Source: Cristatella mucedo
Taxonomy: Eukaryota; Bryozoa; Phylactolaemata; Cristatellidae
Reading direction: 5' to 3'
Length of the DNA: 60,000 nucleotides
Assembly: GCA_009760855.2 (NCBI GenBank)
Contig: WPIO01000004.1
Coordinates: 9,861,501-9,921,500 of the forward strand
In this document: positions 11,597 through 24,346 of the stretch, in pieces
Numbering within the stretch: the stretch's first letter is position 1
Layout of the letters: every line of letters starts with the position of its first letter
The notes under the pieces: model-generated
What the model was told of the DNA's origin: nothing
Seen by the model: the letters and a program-made list of their open reading frames with translations, nothing else
The model's database searches: none
Program-made: the position numbers and the translations under genes

Positions 11597-11690
11597 AATA
11601 ATAATAATAATAATAATGCACTTGATAAAGCGCCCTCAGAGAACTTAATCTCTTCCTAGGCGCTTTAAATTTGCTGCAAAGGGAACTGCT
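11597..11690 (-). mobile_element. LINE family A, very short 3' end insertion
   Basis: A tail of seven AAT units followed by the reverse-complement stem-loop (GATAAAGCGCCCTCAGAGAA, then TAGGCGCTTT) and only about 25 bp of body (ATTTGCTGCAAAGGGAA). A severely 5'-truncated insertion of about 90 bp. Its intact pairing AAAGCGCC/GGCGCTTT makes it a good reference copy. Confidence 0.85.
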
Positions 11691-13973
11691 GTTTGATCAA
11701 ACCTCTTCATAGCAATATCACATGCGCCAGCAATAACAGTGGAACTCAACAGTACTATAGGGGGCCCTAGGTGCGCTAGGTGTGGTTTTAGTTAATTGAT
11801 ATCACTGCCCCTGATCGCTGTACGAGTGGGCTGTGACACTCGATGTGGTAAGTAGCCGGGCCGTGCGATTAGTGGTTTGTTTTGCCAAGGGAGTCGGGGG
11901 ACTCCGGTGGGCGAGAGGGGCGAAGAGAGTCGTGCTTCGCCCTGCTCCGTGTGTAGGAGGAATAAACTGGTGGTGTTGCTCATCGGCTGGCGTTTTGTGC
12001 CATTCGCGACAATAATTCGGGCTACACTAGGCTACTGGGTGGACGTGGGAAATAACGAAGCCAGCCTTCCCAAAGAAGAAGGACACACTCGGACCGGTAA
12101 AATCTTGAAGGCCGGGCAGCAATACCACAAACACCAGACATTATAACATAGGTAACGTAATTGTAACGCCACTGGCTGAGGAACGAAGACTCGCTGACGC
12201 GGCACATCTCCGCTAGAAGAAGGCGTCAACCCAGGGAGGGGGAGTGAGGCTACGAACAACTCGCTACAAAAGCAACCGGCAAATAGAGGCCATAACAGCG
12301 AGCGTGTGTATCTCCAGCCGCGCTCGGGCAGTGTGTCCTCTTGGCCTTCCGTGGTTGACGGTACGGTCGAGGAACGCCAGCTATCCATCCTTCGGGATGC
12401 GGATACTGAGCAAACCGGGACACTCCGCTCGCCCCAGATCCCATGTTTCGACCGACGAATTGCGTTTACCCATCTGCCCAGAACCAGGTGACATCCGCCT
12501 TCACCTCAAAGGTAAGAAAGTGACTCTTAGCTCGCCGTTTCGCACTAAGCCGCTCTAGGCCTCAGTACCTCGCTCGTGTACACCTTTGCCGACCAAGCTC
12601 TTGGGCTCGAGCCCTGCAGTATATGCGAAGTACCTGGATAAAGATTAAGTTCTCTTAGTGCGCTATACGTATGAATTGTATTATTATTATAATTATTTTC
12701 GCTAGCGATAATCCCGATCCCGCAGGCGGACCGCTGCAGTACAAGATACGAAAGGCTAGCCGAAAACCCACCGGAATACAGTTACAGGGCAGTCTAAATT
12801 GCACTTAACATTTCCTCGCCGTAGCTTCGGTCTCTTGAAGCGCTGTCTCTCGCTTGAGCTAGTAAAGCTGCATCCCCAAACTCGTCCAGAGTACTTTAGT
12901 TTCATTCGCCCTCCTGTCCGCACTTTCGAGCTCGGACGTGGTTGTTATTCTCTCGGACCCGAATCTCTGCCCTTCTTTGGCACATCCGCCTCGTTAGCTC
13001 GCTTCAAACCCTCGGCTGATCGCATTCAAGCGTTTCCCTACCAGTCTATCTCATTGATTAATGTAGCTTATGAGTCGGTCAACTCCTACGCTGCGTTGTC
13101 TGTGCGTCCGCGCGATCGCTCCTAGCTCCAGGTAGTTCTAGCTTGTTGGATTAACTCCGCCGCCCGCTCCGACTTTACCAATGGGTCCTAGCGGATCTTT
13201 CTGACTAGATCCGAGCCCCACATTGCTCTGAAACTTGCTGAAACGAGGGTCGCCATTGCGGTTACTACTGAGAGCTGCTCCTACGCAGTCTGCGGGGCGG
13301 GAGCTGCCTCCGCCCGCCTTGGCTCCGCCACTGCAGGTAGTTGTAACTTAGCCAGTTATGGATGAGACCACATATTGTCAGTATGCAATGTTGTGTCGGA
13401 AAACGCTGCTTTTTAACGCAGCTGCCACAATGGGCACTCAGGAAGTTAAAGCGATTCGTGCGGGCGGTGTTTAACCCATGCAGAAAAAAAAACTTCCGCG
13501 AACTGACAAGCTAGCCGAGGAGCTGGGCTGAAACGCCTCCGAGTAAAGGGCTGCCCCCAGCCGTGCAGCAGTCGGGTCTTCCGGCAATTAGCCGTTGCCC
13601 TGCGACGCCGCAACGGTCGTCGCGCTAAGGCCGAGCGTCTACACAGCTCGCGCTGACAAGCCGACTAGCTGGCTCGGGCTGCCGTCAGCTGCCAGCCGTG
13701 CCCGCGCGACTCCACCGGCCGGGGCCGCGCGGCCCCGGCCGTGCACCACCACCAGTAAGCTGCGCAGCGAGCGCGCTGGCTGCCGGGCAGTTCGCTGCTG
13801 GCCGGTCGCAGGCCAGTGAGCGTCACGCTGCCGCCGGAAGCGGCGGTATGAGAAGCCACGAGCCGACTGAGCAGTGCTTTCGTTGGCGGGAGGTGGGGTA
13901 GTTAGGGTAGCGGGCGTGTCGTTTCCGGTCTCTTGCGGCGCTAGCTCGTTACCCACCGCCGGAAAGAAGGCGA
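11691..13973. other. Region upstream of the iPLA2 gene, promoter-proximal CpG-rich part at its right end
   Basis: No confident gene before the iPLA2 start. Overlapping frames on both strands (11792-12558 and 12799-13125) lack domains. From about 13500 the sequence becomes very GC- and CpG-rich, consistent with a TATA-less promoter and 5' untranslated region just before the ATG at 13974. I see no convincing TATA box. Confidence 0.45.
12595..12700 (+). mobile_element. tRNA-derived SINE (family 1), 3' part
   Basis: The copy starts at the box-B-like GGGCTCGAGCCCTG, continues with GCATAT-type spacer and the shared tail (AGATTAAGTTCTCTTAGTGC), and ends in TATTATTATTAT. It lacks the box A half, so it is 5'-truncated. 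Confidence 0.75.
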
Positions 13974-14071
13974 ATGAATTTCGTATCGGGTCTAGTGAAT
14001 AAACTGAAATCAACGCTAAGCAGCGGCGATGACTACAAAGTTACAGACGTCGCCGTCGCTAAGTTTAGCGG
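13974..14071 (+). CDS. PLA2G6: iPLA2 coding exon 1
   Basis: Residues 1-32 plus two bases. Encodes [15 protein letters not shown] and ends in VAVAKFSG, aligning with the start of animal PLA2G6 proteins, which supports this ATG. The donor reads GG|GTGTGT. The next exon supplies the third base of the Gly codon. Confidence 0.88.
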
Positions 14072-17000
14072 GTGTGTCCGTCCGTTGCTTTGCGGTGTCC
14101 GTCGCTTGCTTTTCGCGGCCTTGCAATTCATCCGGACGTACGGACTAAGAAAGAGAGGCTGCGTCGTGTTGGGAATGTGCCGACCTTTCCCCAGAGAAAA
14201 ACCACAGGCGGCAGCGGCGGGCGAAGTCCTCTCTAATGCCATCGTTTCTCTTGTAGCTGCCCAGAAGTCGCAAGGCAGGATAACTTCGTGCTGTACCGAA
14301 CTCGCGACCAATTCTCTCTGGCCATGTTTGGCTACGAAAAAAGTGCGAAGAATTTCGTGTGAGTCGCCGTTGCGTGAGAGATGGTCGCCGAAGGCGGGCG
14401 TCATTACGCTCGAGGGCCGTGCGGCCGGTGAGCCGCCGTTGAGATGGCAGAGGACGTACCCTGGCGGCTGGACGGCGACCGGCGGTTTCCTTAGGCTAGT
14501 CGCTCGGGTGAAGGGCGGCGTTGCTCGCCGCCGCCGCCGCGCGTGCTGCCCTGCGGCCGCCGGCTTGAGGCGTCGGACGTGATTAGCCGTACTTGGTGGC
14601 GCGTGCTTAGGCTGCCTACTGGCCCACCCTGCTTGCTGCCGCATCGACCGTCGAAGCACGTGTCATTGCTGCCATGAGCCCCAATCATCCTTGGCAGCCT
14701 CGCTTCAGCGAGCGCGGTGACGACGCTCTTCCCTAGCGCACAGACGGCGTTATCGCGTCATTTCAAAATAGTTATGCTGTGCGAGAGGCGCACCGCTATT
14801 ACGCCTGCCTGCTCTCCCGGTGAGGCTGGATTGTTTGGCCAGGGCTCGTCCGGCCGACGGGAATGAATTTGTCGCCCAGCTCCGCATCTGGCTACTTCCC
14901 CATGAGTCCACCCTCCCCCGAACCAGGACAGCAACGTAAGGAAGACTTCGGAATGGCCGATCAAAGTCGATGGAAAGTCAGATCAAATATATTGAATCGA
15001 CACTGTCCATTCTCAGCAGTGCTTTGTACAGAGGAAAGCCGGCAGCCCAGGTCAAGCCGGAAGCGCTCGGCCTCGGTCTCGAATTGCTTGCTAGCCGGAG
15101 TGCTGCAGTCTGCGCCAGCAGCTGCAGCTACGAACTGTGCACCCATCCGGGCTGCTCTGCGGCGAGGCTCCCCTCGTTGTAGTCTGTACCCCGGCAATGA
15201 TTGTGGCTTCCAAGATGGGTAGAATTGTGCGACAGAGCTGTGCTGAGCAGTGTGGTAAGCGGTCGGTCTGAACTGGCACTGCCTCGGCTCCACGGCCAGG
15301 CAGCAGCCGCCAGGCAATGTGCCGGCTCTGCGACCGGCAGCTCGCCTCGACTGGGGCACATTTGATGCCAATAAGGTTGCCCGTCAGTGTCCGGCATGCA
15401 CCACAATCGTGCTGGTGCCACCGCATGGCGACACCGGCGGCACGACTGTTGCCAAGTTACACGCTGCCCTAAACGCTCGTTGGCCGTCGTCACCACGAGC
15501 GGCCATCGTCAACGAACTATGGGTTGGGGGTCCAGGGTGAAGGCAACGGCTGCGTCGCACAAGTGCAGTGGTGCCTCCTCGTTCGACGGCTCGGCCGACC
15601 GGGCAGCGTCCTTCTCATTGTCCGCTGCCATCTGCAGGCTGTTCTCGGTTAAAGACGAAGCCACCGCTCTCTCCATGTACTCGACGCTGGTGTCGCAGCT
15701 GCTGCCTCTGGTGCAAGTGTGGAAGAGCGTGTGGAGCCAGCCACTGCTGCAGCAGGTGTGCGACGTCATTCGGCAGCGGCCCTCCTGGTCGCTCACTCAC
15801 GTGTGCGCTCACCTCAGGCTCCACGAGCCGCTCCAGTTCCGACATCCCCACATAACCAGGTTCGTTCTCGCTGAGCGCGCTCGCATCGCCTGCTAGCGTC
15901 TGCATTCGAGCCTGAGGTGCGTGGATGGATTCCCCTTGCGCTGCGTGGTAGCGTTTCGAGCGCTGCTGTGTTGGCGCATGCAGCGGGCACATGATGTGTG
16001 ACAAGTCGGCAGCCAGGGTGTGACCTGCAGGGGGCATCGATCGCCTGCCAGCCTGGAGCGCTTCTTCAGGAGTACCTTGGCCGAATTCAAGGGCAGCGGC
16101 TTGTGGGCAGACCGGCTGAGCAACATGAGACAAACTGGGAGGGAACAAACTGGTATCCACACTCTAGATCCGATCTCGAGTGCTCAAGAGGTGGCATACG
16201 GTGATGCTGTGTTAGCATTTCATTGACCTTTTAGGGGGGCCACCCTGTGACAAAGCATCGCACAGGGATTCTGGGAAAGGGGCAGACAAGAGGGTCGACG
16301 AGTAATTTGAATTTGAGCTATCCATGTTCCTGCAGCCCTTCGTAGAGCACGCCCGCAGATAGCGCCATTTTCGGTTATTTTGGCGCTGATTCACTGCTTT
16401 TCGGTTTCGTTTGTTGCCGAGCAGGCACTCGAATGACGTCGACGACACTGGATGCACTCCACTGCACATGGCCTTGGCGCACGGTGACCTGCAAGTCATT
16501 CGGGAGCTGCTGCTAATCGGTGCAGCCGTTGATGCTGCTGACAGCCGCGGAAACAACGCCTTTCACCTGGCGGCACAAGTGAGCCCAGAAGTGCTGAAGG
16601 TGCGTTTCGACTGCCACCGCCGCAGCTGGCCTAGACTTTGCTGCTGTCATGCTGGCACTTGTGTTGGACACTGGGAGCCTCGCTTGCTCACGGCCATTTC
16701 AGCTGCTAGCCTCGCGGCCGGCGCCGTGCATCGACTACCTGAACAGCGCCGGCGAGTCGCCTCTTCACTTGGCTGCGCTGGCCGACAAGCCCGACTGCGT
16801 GGACGTGCTGCTGCTGAACGGAGCCAATCCGATGAACACGGCTTCGTATCGGCACCCAATACACTGCGCCGTTGCAGCCGACAGTGTGAGGTGGGTGGTA
16901 GTGTGCTGGTGGTGCTGATGCTGCTGCTGCTTTTGCTGCACCCAGATGGGCACTGGCTCGATTCGTGAGTTTGACCACGAGGTTAGCCTGGTCTTTGAGG

Positions 17001-20000
17001 CTGGAACGCCAACTAATTGGCAACAAAATTGTGTCAGTACCTCACAGATGCAAAAAATGCGCAAAAGTGCCGATTGCTCAAAAATGGCGGTGCTGCTATG
17101 TCGGCTTTACAGCTGTGCTTCGGAGCCAGAAGTTAGTACGTTTCACTTTCCCCGTTCTTTTGGAAGGAGCTTGGGAAAGGAATAATACAAATAATGATAC
17201 AGTTTATGTAACACTGTAGGGGAACTAAATCTCTTTCTAGATGCTTTATATATGCTGGACCGGGGTGTTGGAGGACAAAGAATTGGTGGAATAGTTTCAG
17301 TTGCATTCTTTGTGTGCTCTGAGTGTGTGACAAAGAATGGCCATCTTTTGCTTCCAAGTTGGCAGTCTATTATAAGAGTGCTTTTGCATGCTTTCGTCAC
17401 TGGCAATAAATTATAAGAGTGCCTATGATGCACACCTTCGTTAGTGACTGGGTGGCCTGGTCGTGTCTCGAAGCTCTGCCGAAGGATCTTTGCTCCAGCA
17501 GCACGACTCAAACACTGGCAAACATCATCTAGTCACGGCTAAGCTTACTCTTCTCTTAGCTTTGCCGATGAACTCAAAATTTTTTGGTTTAGGCTGCACA
17601 ATATAGGGCTGCGTTCTCGCGATGCTCGGCGATTTGTGTATGCCCCTGCTAGTAATTGGCAGAATGGCTGATAACAGAGTTATCAATGCCATCCGTATAC
17701 TTCTCGTGGTGGAATTGACGTTTTTTTTAGCTTCGTTTCGGCATTTTATTGAAAGGGCACTTTCTAGTCAACAGAAGCCCCGAAAGATCAGAAAAAACGC
17801 TTCCGCTTAATGCTGTTGTCGTCGTCGAAACCTTTATGCATCTAGCGATTGGGACCGACTCTCCCTGAGCCAAGCCATGCGGCAAGCCTCTTCTGCGACT
17901 CCAGGGCCAGCCCAAGTCAAGGTTCTGCCCAGCCTGGCCATTTTTGACAAATGGCTGTGTCCGGGCAAAGAGCACTCGTCAATATTTGAGTAAGCAGTTA
18001 GCAGGAGCGATTATTTTTTCTGATGACAGTCACAGATTTGTCATAAGAAAAAAGTGCTTTCGGAGAACCGCACTGACCTTCCTTAGCTTGAGAGATTTGA
18101 TATTAGTAGGGCTCACTGTTGTAGCAATTGCCTCGGCTTGTGGGCTTCTTTTGTGCTGGCTTTCTGTCGGCCACTTTTCAATTAGTAGTCATCTGCTCGG
18201 GTTTCTTTGCTCCGATATAAGGGTTAACGGGCTTATGTTGCAGTATTTTGTATGTGCCACTTATGCTACTGAGCTGGATTGCTTATTAAGATACCGTATG
18301 CATGTGAGATACCGCTGCATGCTTAGCGGATCAGCCGATCACTGCTTTCAAAATGGAGGAAACTTGACTCGAGTCATCCGTGGCATAAGGAGATAATTCA
18401 TTGCTCTCATGCACACTGGTGGTTTGCCAGAGAGAACTTTTTTATAGTGTCTAACTTCGATGCCATAGCAACCATCCAGCCGCTGTTGCCGCAGGCCACC
18501 AAGCATCCAAGTGCTGAAAAATTCCAGCTGCCAGGCCAACCTAGTTAAAGTGTTTATGCATGTGCCTTGCAAGTCACCCTGTAAGTCAAAGGCCTAAGTG
18601 TAGCAGTTTCACAGACCGTTCGTTTATTTTCTCAGTCAGGCACCACCGATTGCAATTAAAAGGGGCGAAGACTTCCATTCAGGCAGCACACCGGGGATTC
18701 ATTTAAAGCCACTCTCAACACACTTGCTTTTAGCTATGTGTTGAGAGCACAAGCTATCTGTATTTTAATTCAAACTACTTTCCATGTCCAGCTCTGAATT
18801 TTTGTAGTTTATCACATAAGCACCCTATGAACCGTTATCTTTTTATATTGCAGCTGTGCTGAGCTGCTGGTCAGAAGGTGCTACAGTCAACTGTCGGTAA
18901 CCGATAAGAAATATGGCGGTACACCATTACACTGGTGCAGGAGCAAGAAGGTACCAAACTGCTTGTGAATTTTCTTCATGATCCCTTTAGTGAGGCTGGT
19001 ATTTTCAAAGTAGGAAACTCTGTCAACAACTGTAGTTTTTGGGATCACCGCTATTCGTGATTTTGAGTAGGAATTCATGCGCATGAGGGATGTGCAGCTG
19101 TACATATATTTTTTCAGCAGTCGTGTAGCTGTCAAAGCGATTCTTATGCTAGCTGAATTTTCTGTTAATGATTCTCGTGTAATTTGCCATTGAGTATTGC
19201 CTAAATAAGATCTTCATCCGAAGCCTGGCCACACTTATCAGCTACTGAATGAGTGTCACGTTCATTTTCTTGTAGCCCGATGATTATTTTCCTTTGAAAA
19301 ATTTGTTGGCTGATTTAACAGCCTCATTTTTATAGCGGCAGAAGAGCCTTAATGGCTATCACCACCGCTTGCAGTTGGCAATAAATAATCGCCTACTCTA
19401 GGATTCGAACCCACGACCTCGGTCGAGTAGAGTGAGCACCTTACATTTTTATTGGCTCGTTCATCTTTGGTTGGTCTTCAGGATCTGATTGCATTCGTTT
19501 TGTGACTTTGTGATTAGATCGTGTTTGCCTCAGTTGCGGCAAGTATGTCGGTCGAGACAGCGCCCTGTGTGGTATGGCTCTTGGCAGTGTGTAATTGAAA
19601 GAGCACCAATCAAAGCCGAGCCAACTCGCTGCAGGAGCTAGTTACCAGGCAGAGTGACTGCTGCCTAGGCGTCTTGCAGAGGAAAGCACGCCGGGTTGGG
19701 ATGGGAAGGTTAGAGGTTAGGTGATTGACTCTCCTCAGTGGCTGTCCTTCTTGCTTATGTGGCCGTGACTGTATAATCGATATCTGACCCCACGATTAGA
19801 AGCAAAAGTCGATATTTAAAAATTTGATCAGTTTTTAACAGCCGTAACATCCGGCTACCATGCTCATAGGCTACTTGCAAAGAGTTAGGAGGGAGGCCTC
19901 TGCACCGCCAAGATTATTCTACTCCTGCACGCGGTCTTTTGTATACTGCAGTGGAGTTTGACTGGCATAGCTGTGTGTGCTAATCTGACTAAAAGTGCCT

Positions 20001-23000
20001 GGCTTTTGCCATGAGACAATATCTTCCAATTTGCCCTTATCAATAGGCATACAACCAATACAGTTCATTTATATAGCGACCTAAGAGAACTTAATCTCTT
20101 TTCAGGCGCTTCATATATGCCACGGGACTCGAGCCCACGACCTCGGTCATCACCTACATTTACCTTGATCTTGCTCGTTAAAAGCGAGCACCTTAACCAC
20201 TTTGTCAAACCAGCGCTGCGATCAGACCAGTTCAGCTGTGCTACTTTTTTGGAATGCTCCAACTTGTGTCTCACGTCTGCACTCTTTGATGTGCCCTTTG
20301 CAGTGTCTATCTTTCGTTGTGTGCAAGACTTTTCACGCGTTCTGTTTTATCGTAATTGCCGCTTAGCTGTAACCTTTGTTACCGGTCTCGGTGACCGAGC
20401 TTCCTAGACCGACGAGACAGTTTCCCTTTAACGTTGTGCTATGAAAGCCCTCGTGGCTGTGATAGGTGTGCGTGGATCCAGCTGTCTGTTCATCGCTATA
20501 TGATCAAAAATGGTAGTAAGTCAAACAAGGCTGGGCCAACGGCCTTGCCTAGGAAAGGCGACCAAAGCCCTCATGCAACCTCATTCCAGCAGACGATTTG
20601 TTGTACATTTGAATGCTCGGAGTCAGTGTGTAGCTCTGCTGCCCAGCTGCCTGCCAATCTGCATAATCTCTGCACCCTTTTCATGTACATGTACATGTAC
20701 TTTGAAGCTGTCTCAATCTGTCTCCGTTCTTGTTAAGTATTGTAAATGATAAAGATCATATCCGCTCGTACTGGTCACGTTTGCAAGGAAAGTCAAGAGC
20801 TTTGTTATTAATTCATTTTATTTTCATTTGTGGCTTTTTGTCATTTTTGATGATTCTATGTGTGACATCCAACCTTGGCTTTTTAAAAGGAGTAACTCCT
20901 GTTCATTGAATTCAAACTGATGTATGTATATATCGTTTGGAATTTGGACAGGAGATTAAAGTAAGTAATTTTGGAGCCATCGTCGGATTTGCATGCATTT
21001 GCAAAGGTATTGCAGAAGGGATTGTGTGAGAAAATAATATGGGTCGCATCGGGCAGTCATTTCAGTGTGCTGTTTGCAACACGTAGAGTGGGCAGCGGTG
21101 CCTACTTGTAGTTACGCTTACTTGAAGATGATATGGAAATATGCAAATTCAAAATGCAGCAACTTCTTAGAACTGCTGCTTGCTATTTTATGAATTAATT
21201 TAACCGAGTATAACCTGTTCGAAGTGTAAATATGATTGATTAAAGTGCTGTCTATATACACATGTCCATACAAGCTATTCTTTCTGTTATTAGTGTATTC
21301 AGTATTACCCATTAGCATTCAATAGTTAATAGAGAAGGGTTGTGAGAACGCTCAGTCCTCCTCCCAGATGTTAAAGGCGTAAGTACGAACCAAATAGAAG
21401 CTCACTTATTTCAATCTGCAAACCAGTGTACCTGTATTACGTGACATAGATATACAAAGTATGACATGCACCTCGACTGGATGTCAATTGATTCTAGCAT
21501 GTTATTCAGTGCTGCCTCTTGTATCTTTTATATATTCAAAAATCAGGAAAACTTGGTGTACTGATTGCAGCTGATTATGCCAATACAGTTGTGACTCCCA
21601 AAATTGACACGACTGCTGCGTGACCAGGTCTGGAAAATGTAAAAATCCCAATGCAAACGTTGCTACTTTCCGCCAACGTTAAGATGGTTGGGCCGGATTT
21701 TGCATTCCTATATACAGGCTGCCAGTAACCTGTACTTTATCTTGTCTGTGATGGGCAGTGAATGCGCAGTGTCCTATCTAGTTCATCTATGGTAATTGGT
21801 AGGCCAGCAACCCGAGTCAGGTCTGCGCACACTGAGTCACTACATACCAGTGCTTCACTCATTGGAATCATTTTCGTACTGCTTGTGCGTCCTCCAATCG
21901 TGAACGTTATTGCTAATCGGTTGATGACCTTATTGTCCAGCCTGTGTGAATAGCCCAGAAAGTGATCTAGTTCTCTTGGGGTGCTATACACAGGCTGTAT
22001 TATGATTGCGATCATAATACAGCCTGTGAACACTGGTTCATGAGGATGAAAAGCTGCTTAATCTTGAGACGACTCTTTTGTTGATCATGTAGGCTGCATG
22101 GCAAGATCCAGCTTAGTCTCATTTTAGATGCCAACGGTAGAGCCGCTGATCAGTTTTCTTTGTGCTTGGGGTTACCGACGTTCCTTCGTTAAGCCCAATG
22201 TAGCTGTGAAATTTGTATCTTCAGAATGATCGGATGATCTCTAACCACCCTTTTTTAAAACGGGTATTTCAGTATGTTTTGGATCATGATCCACATTTTT
22301 TTTTTTTTTATCGGGCATACAAATGGCTCCATGAGGCTGTGTCTCCTGTGTAATACACCGTGGCATGGTACATATCGACAGCTTTGTTACGAATGTCTCC
22401 TGAAAGTAACAAGTCAGCATTTGCTTTCTTCCTGACCCTATAGTCTTCAAATCTTTGCCTCGTGCCAGTAGCTAAAAAAATAAGAACAGTTTCACGAAAT
22501 ACTCAATTTCTATTCTATCCAAAATTGCAATTGAATGATTTTTATGCCCACCCGGGTCATCAGTATCGTGCATTGATTCGAACCATGGGGTGGTCCCGTG
22601 ATGCACAGATGTGAAATGAAGCATTTTCAAATTTGACTCGTGCTGAAGGAGAGCTAGGCTAACATTCGAAATGTCTCCCTGCCATGTCCTAAAATTTTTT
22701 GTATGCAGTGAGGGGGACGATGCCGTGAAGAAATACTGTCCAAAAGCCACGACTTTATAATAGCCAGAAGTGACCATCTCAGCTGCCAGAACAAGCTGTT
22801 TGTTCATGTTTTAAGCTAATCGTTAGAAAACTTAATTGCTGACCTATGCCATTTGTTCTCAACATTATTTCACCATACGAATCCTATGTTGTGATACCAT
22901 TTTTTGATAGCCAGTAATTTTCTAAAAACTGCAACTGTTGTAAATTCATTGCATGTGTAAGGATGTGAGAATATTTTGGCAGTAAGTGTAAATATGACCA

Positions 23001-24251
23001 TAAGTCTATCTATGCATACTGTCTCCGAGCTCTCGTTTTTGGGCTGTTGCTGCAATGCTAAGACTGGAGATGAAGGTGATTCTTAGAAGGGGCAATGGAT
23101 GGGGTATTTCCTCCACTTGGCTACTACTAATTCCATGTACCCTTTTTACATGGTTGTATGCCTGCGCGGCTGCTACTGCGTTAGAGTTGCTTTTCCTTTC
23201 AGCATGACCCCCTTTCCTGTCAGTCAGTCTCGGTTTCTTCCTTTGGAACAGCTCCTCCCACTTGAAGGCTTGTTTGCATCTTATCCACTTCACATGATGG
23301 GCTTTATTTCGAACGCCAGTGCACGATGGCAGGGGCGCAGTGGCGGCGGTCGCTGTATAGTGAGCCGAGACTGCACCACTCGAGCTGTTTCGTCTCGTCA
23401 TGGATGGACTCGTTCGCAACTTCTCATTTACGGCTTTCAGGAAGTGGTTGTTGATGGCACATCAACTGCTTTATACTAACCATTATCATTATAATAATAA
23501 GAATAATACATTTGTATGGTGCCACCAGAGATTTTATTTATTTCTTGGAACTTTAAATATCCTGCAAAGAAAGCATTATCATATGGTTGATGGCAAAATG
23601 CAGTGTCAACATGCAGAATAAGGTTTATGGGAACATGCATAGTCTCGGCACAAACACACATTCAAATAATAATAATAATAATAGTAATAATAATAATAAT
23701 GCACTTGATAAAGCGCCCTCAGAAAACTCAATATCTTTCTAGGCGCTTTACATTTGCTGCAAAGGGAAACGCGATTGAATGGTGAGTAATATCATGCTTG
23801 ATAAACAACATGCAAAGAACACATCACAGGGACCCAGAAAATTCTGTAAGAAGCAGGTGCGTTTTTTTAATGTTGTCAGGTCAAGAGATGTCATGATTTC
23901 AGTCGGGAATGAGTTCCAGGCTTTGGTAGTATGCAAACTAAAGGCACGGTCTCGAAAGGATTTGAGGTTGGTTTGAGGTGCAGTTAAACGATTGGAGTCT
24001 GAAGAGTGGGTCATATGATGCCTAGTTTATTGAGAAAGTAGTTTGGATAGATAGGCTGGAGCAAGATAATAAAGGGGCCCAAAAGTGAGTGACAAAACCT
24101 CGAAGTCGATGCGCTTTCACCAACAGCTGTGGTTGATCCCATAAGTTTCGGTCACTGCAACGACAAGAAATATTTGTAACTGAGCCGTCAGCCGGATTTG
24201 CACAGTGTACCCTCGCTAGAATACACCTGCTAGAAGGATCTATCATAGAAC

Positions 24252-24346
<95 letters not shown>

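Noticed and set aside
14033-14659. 208-codon reverse and 202-codon forward frames
   Set aside because: The forward frame is exon 1 read through into intron 1 and beyond; the reverse one is its GC-rich shadow. The spliced model matches the protein family, these do not.
15615-16160. 181-codon reverse frame
   Set aside because: Antisense of iPLA2 exon 3 and intron 3; no domain.
23627-23705. AAT repeats considered as a stand-alone microsatellite
   Set aside because: They are the 3' tail of the adjacent LINE A copy, as the stem-loop follows at once.
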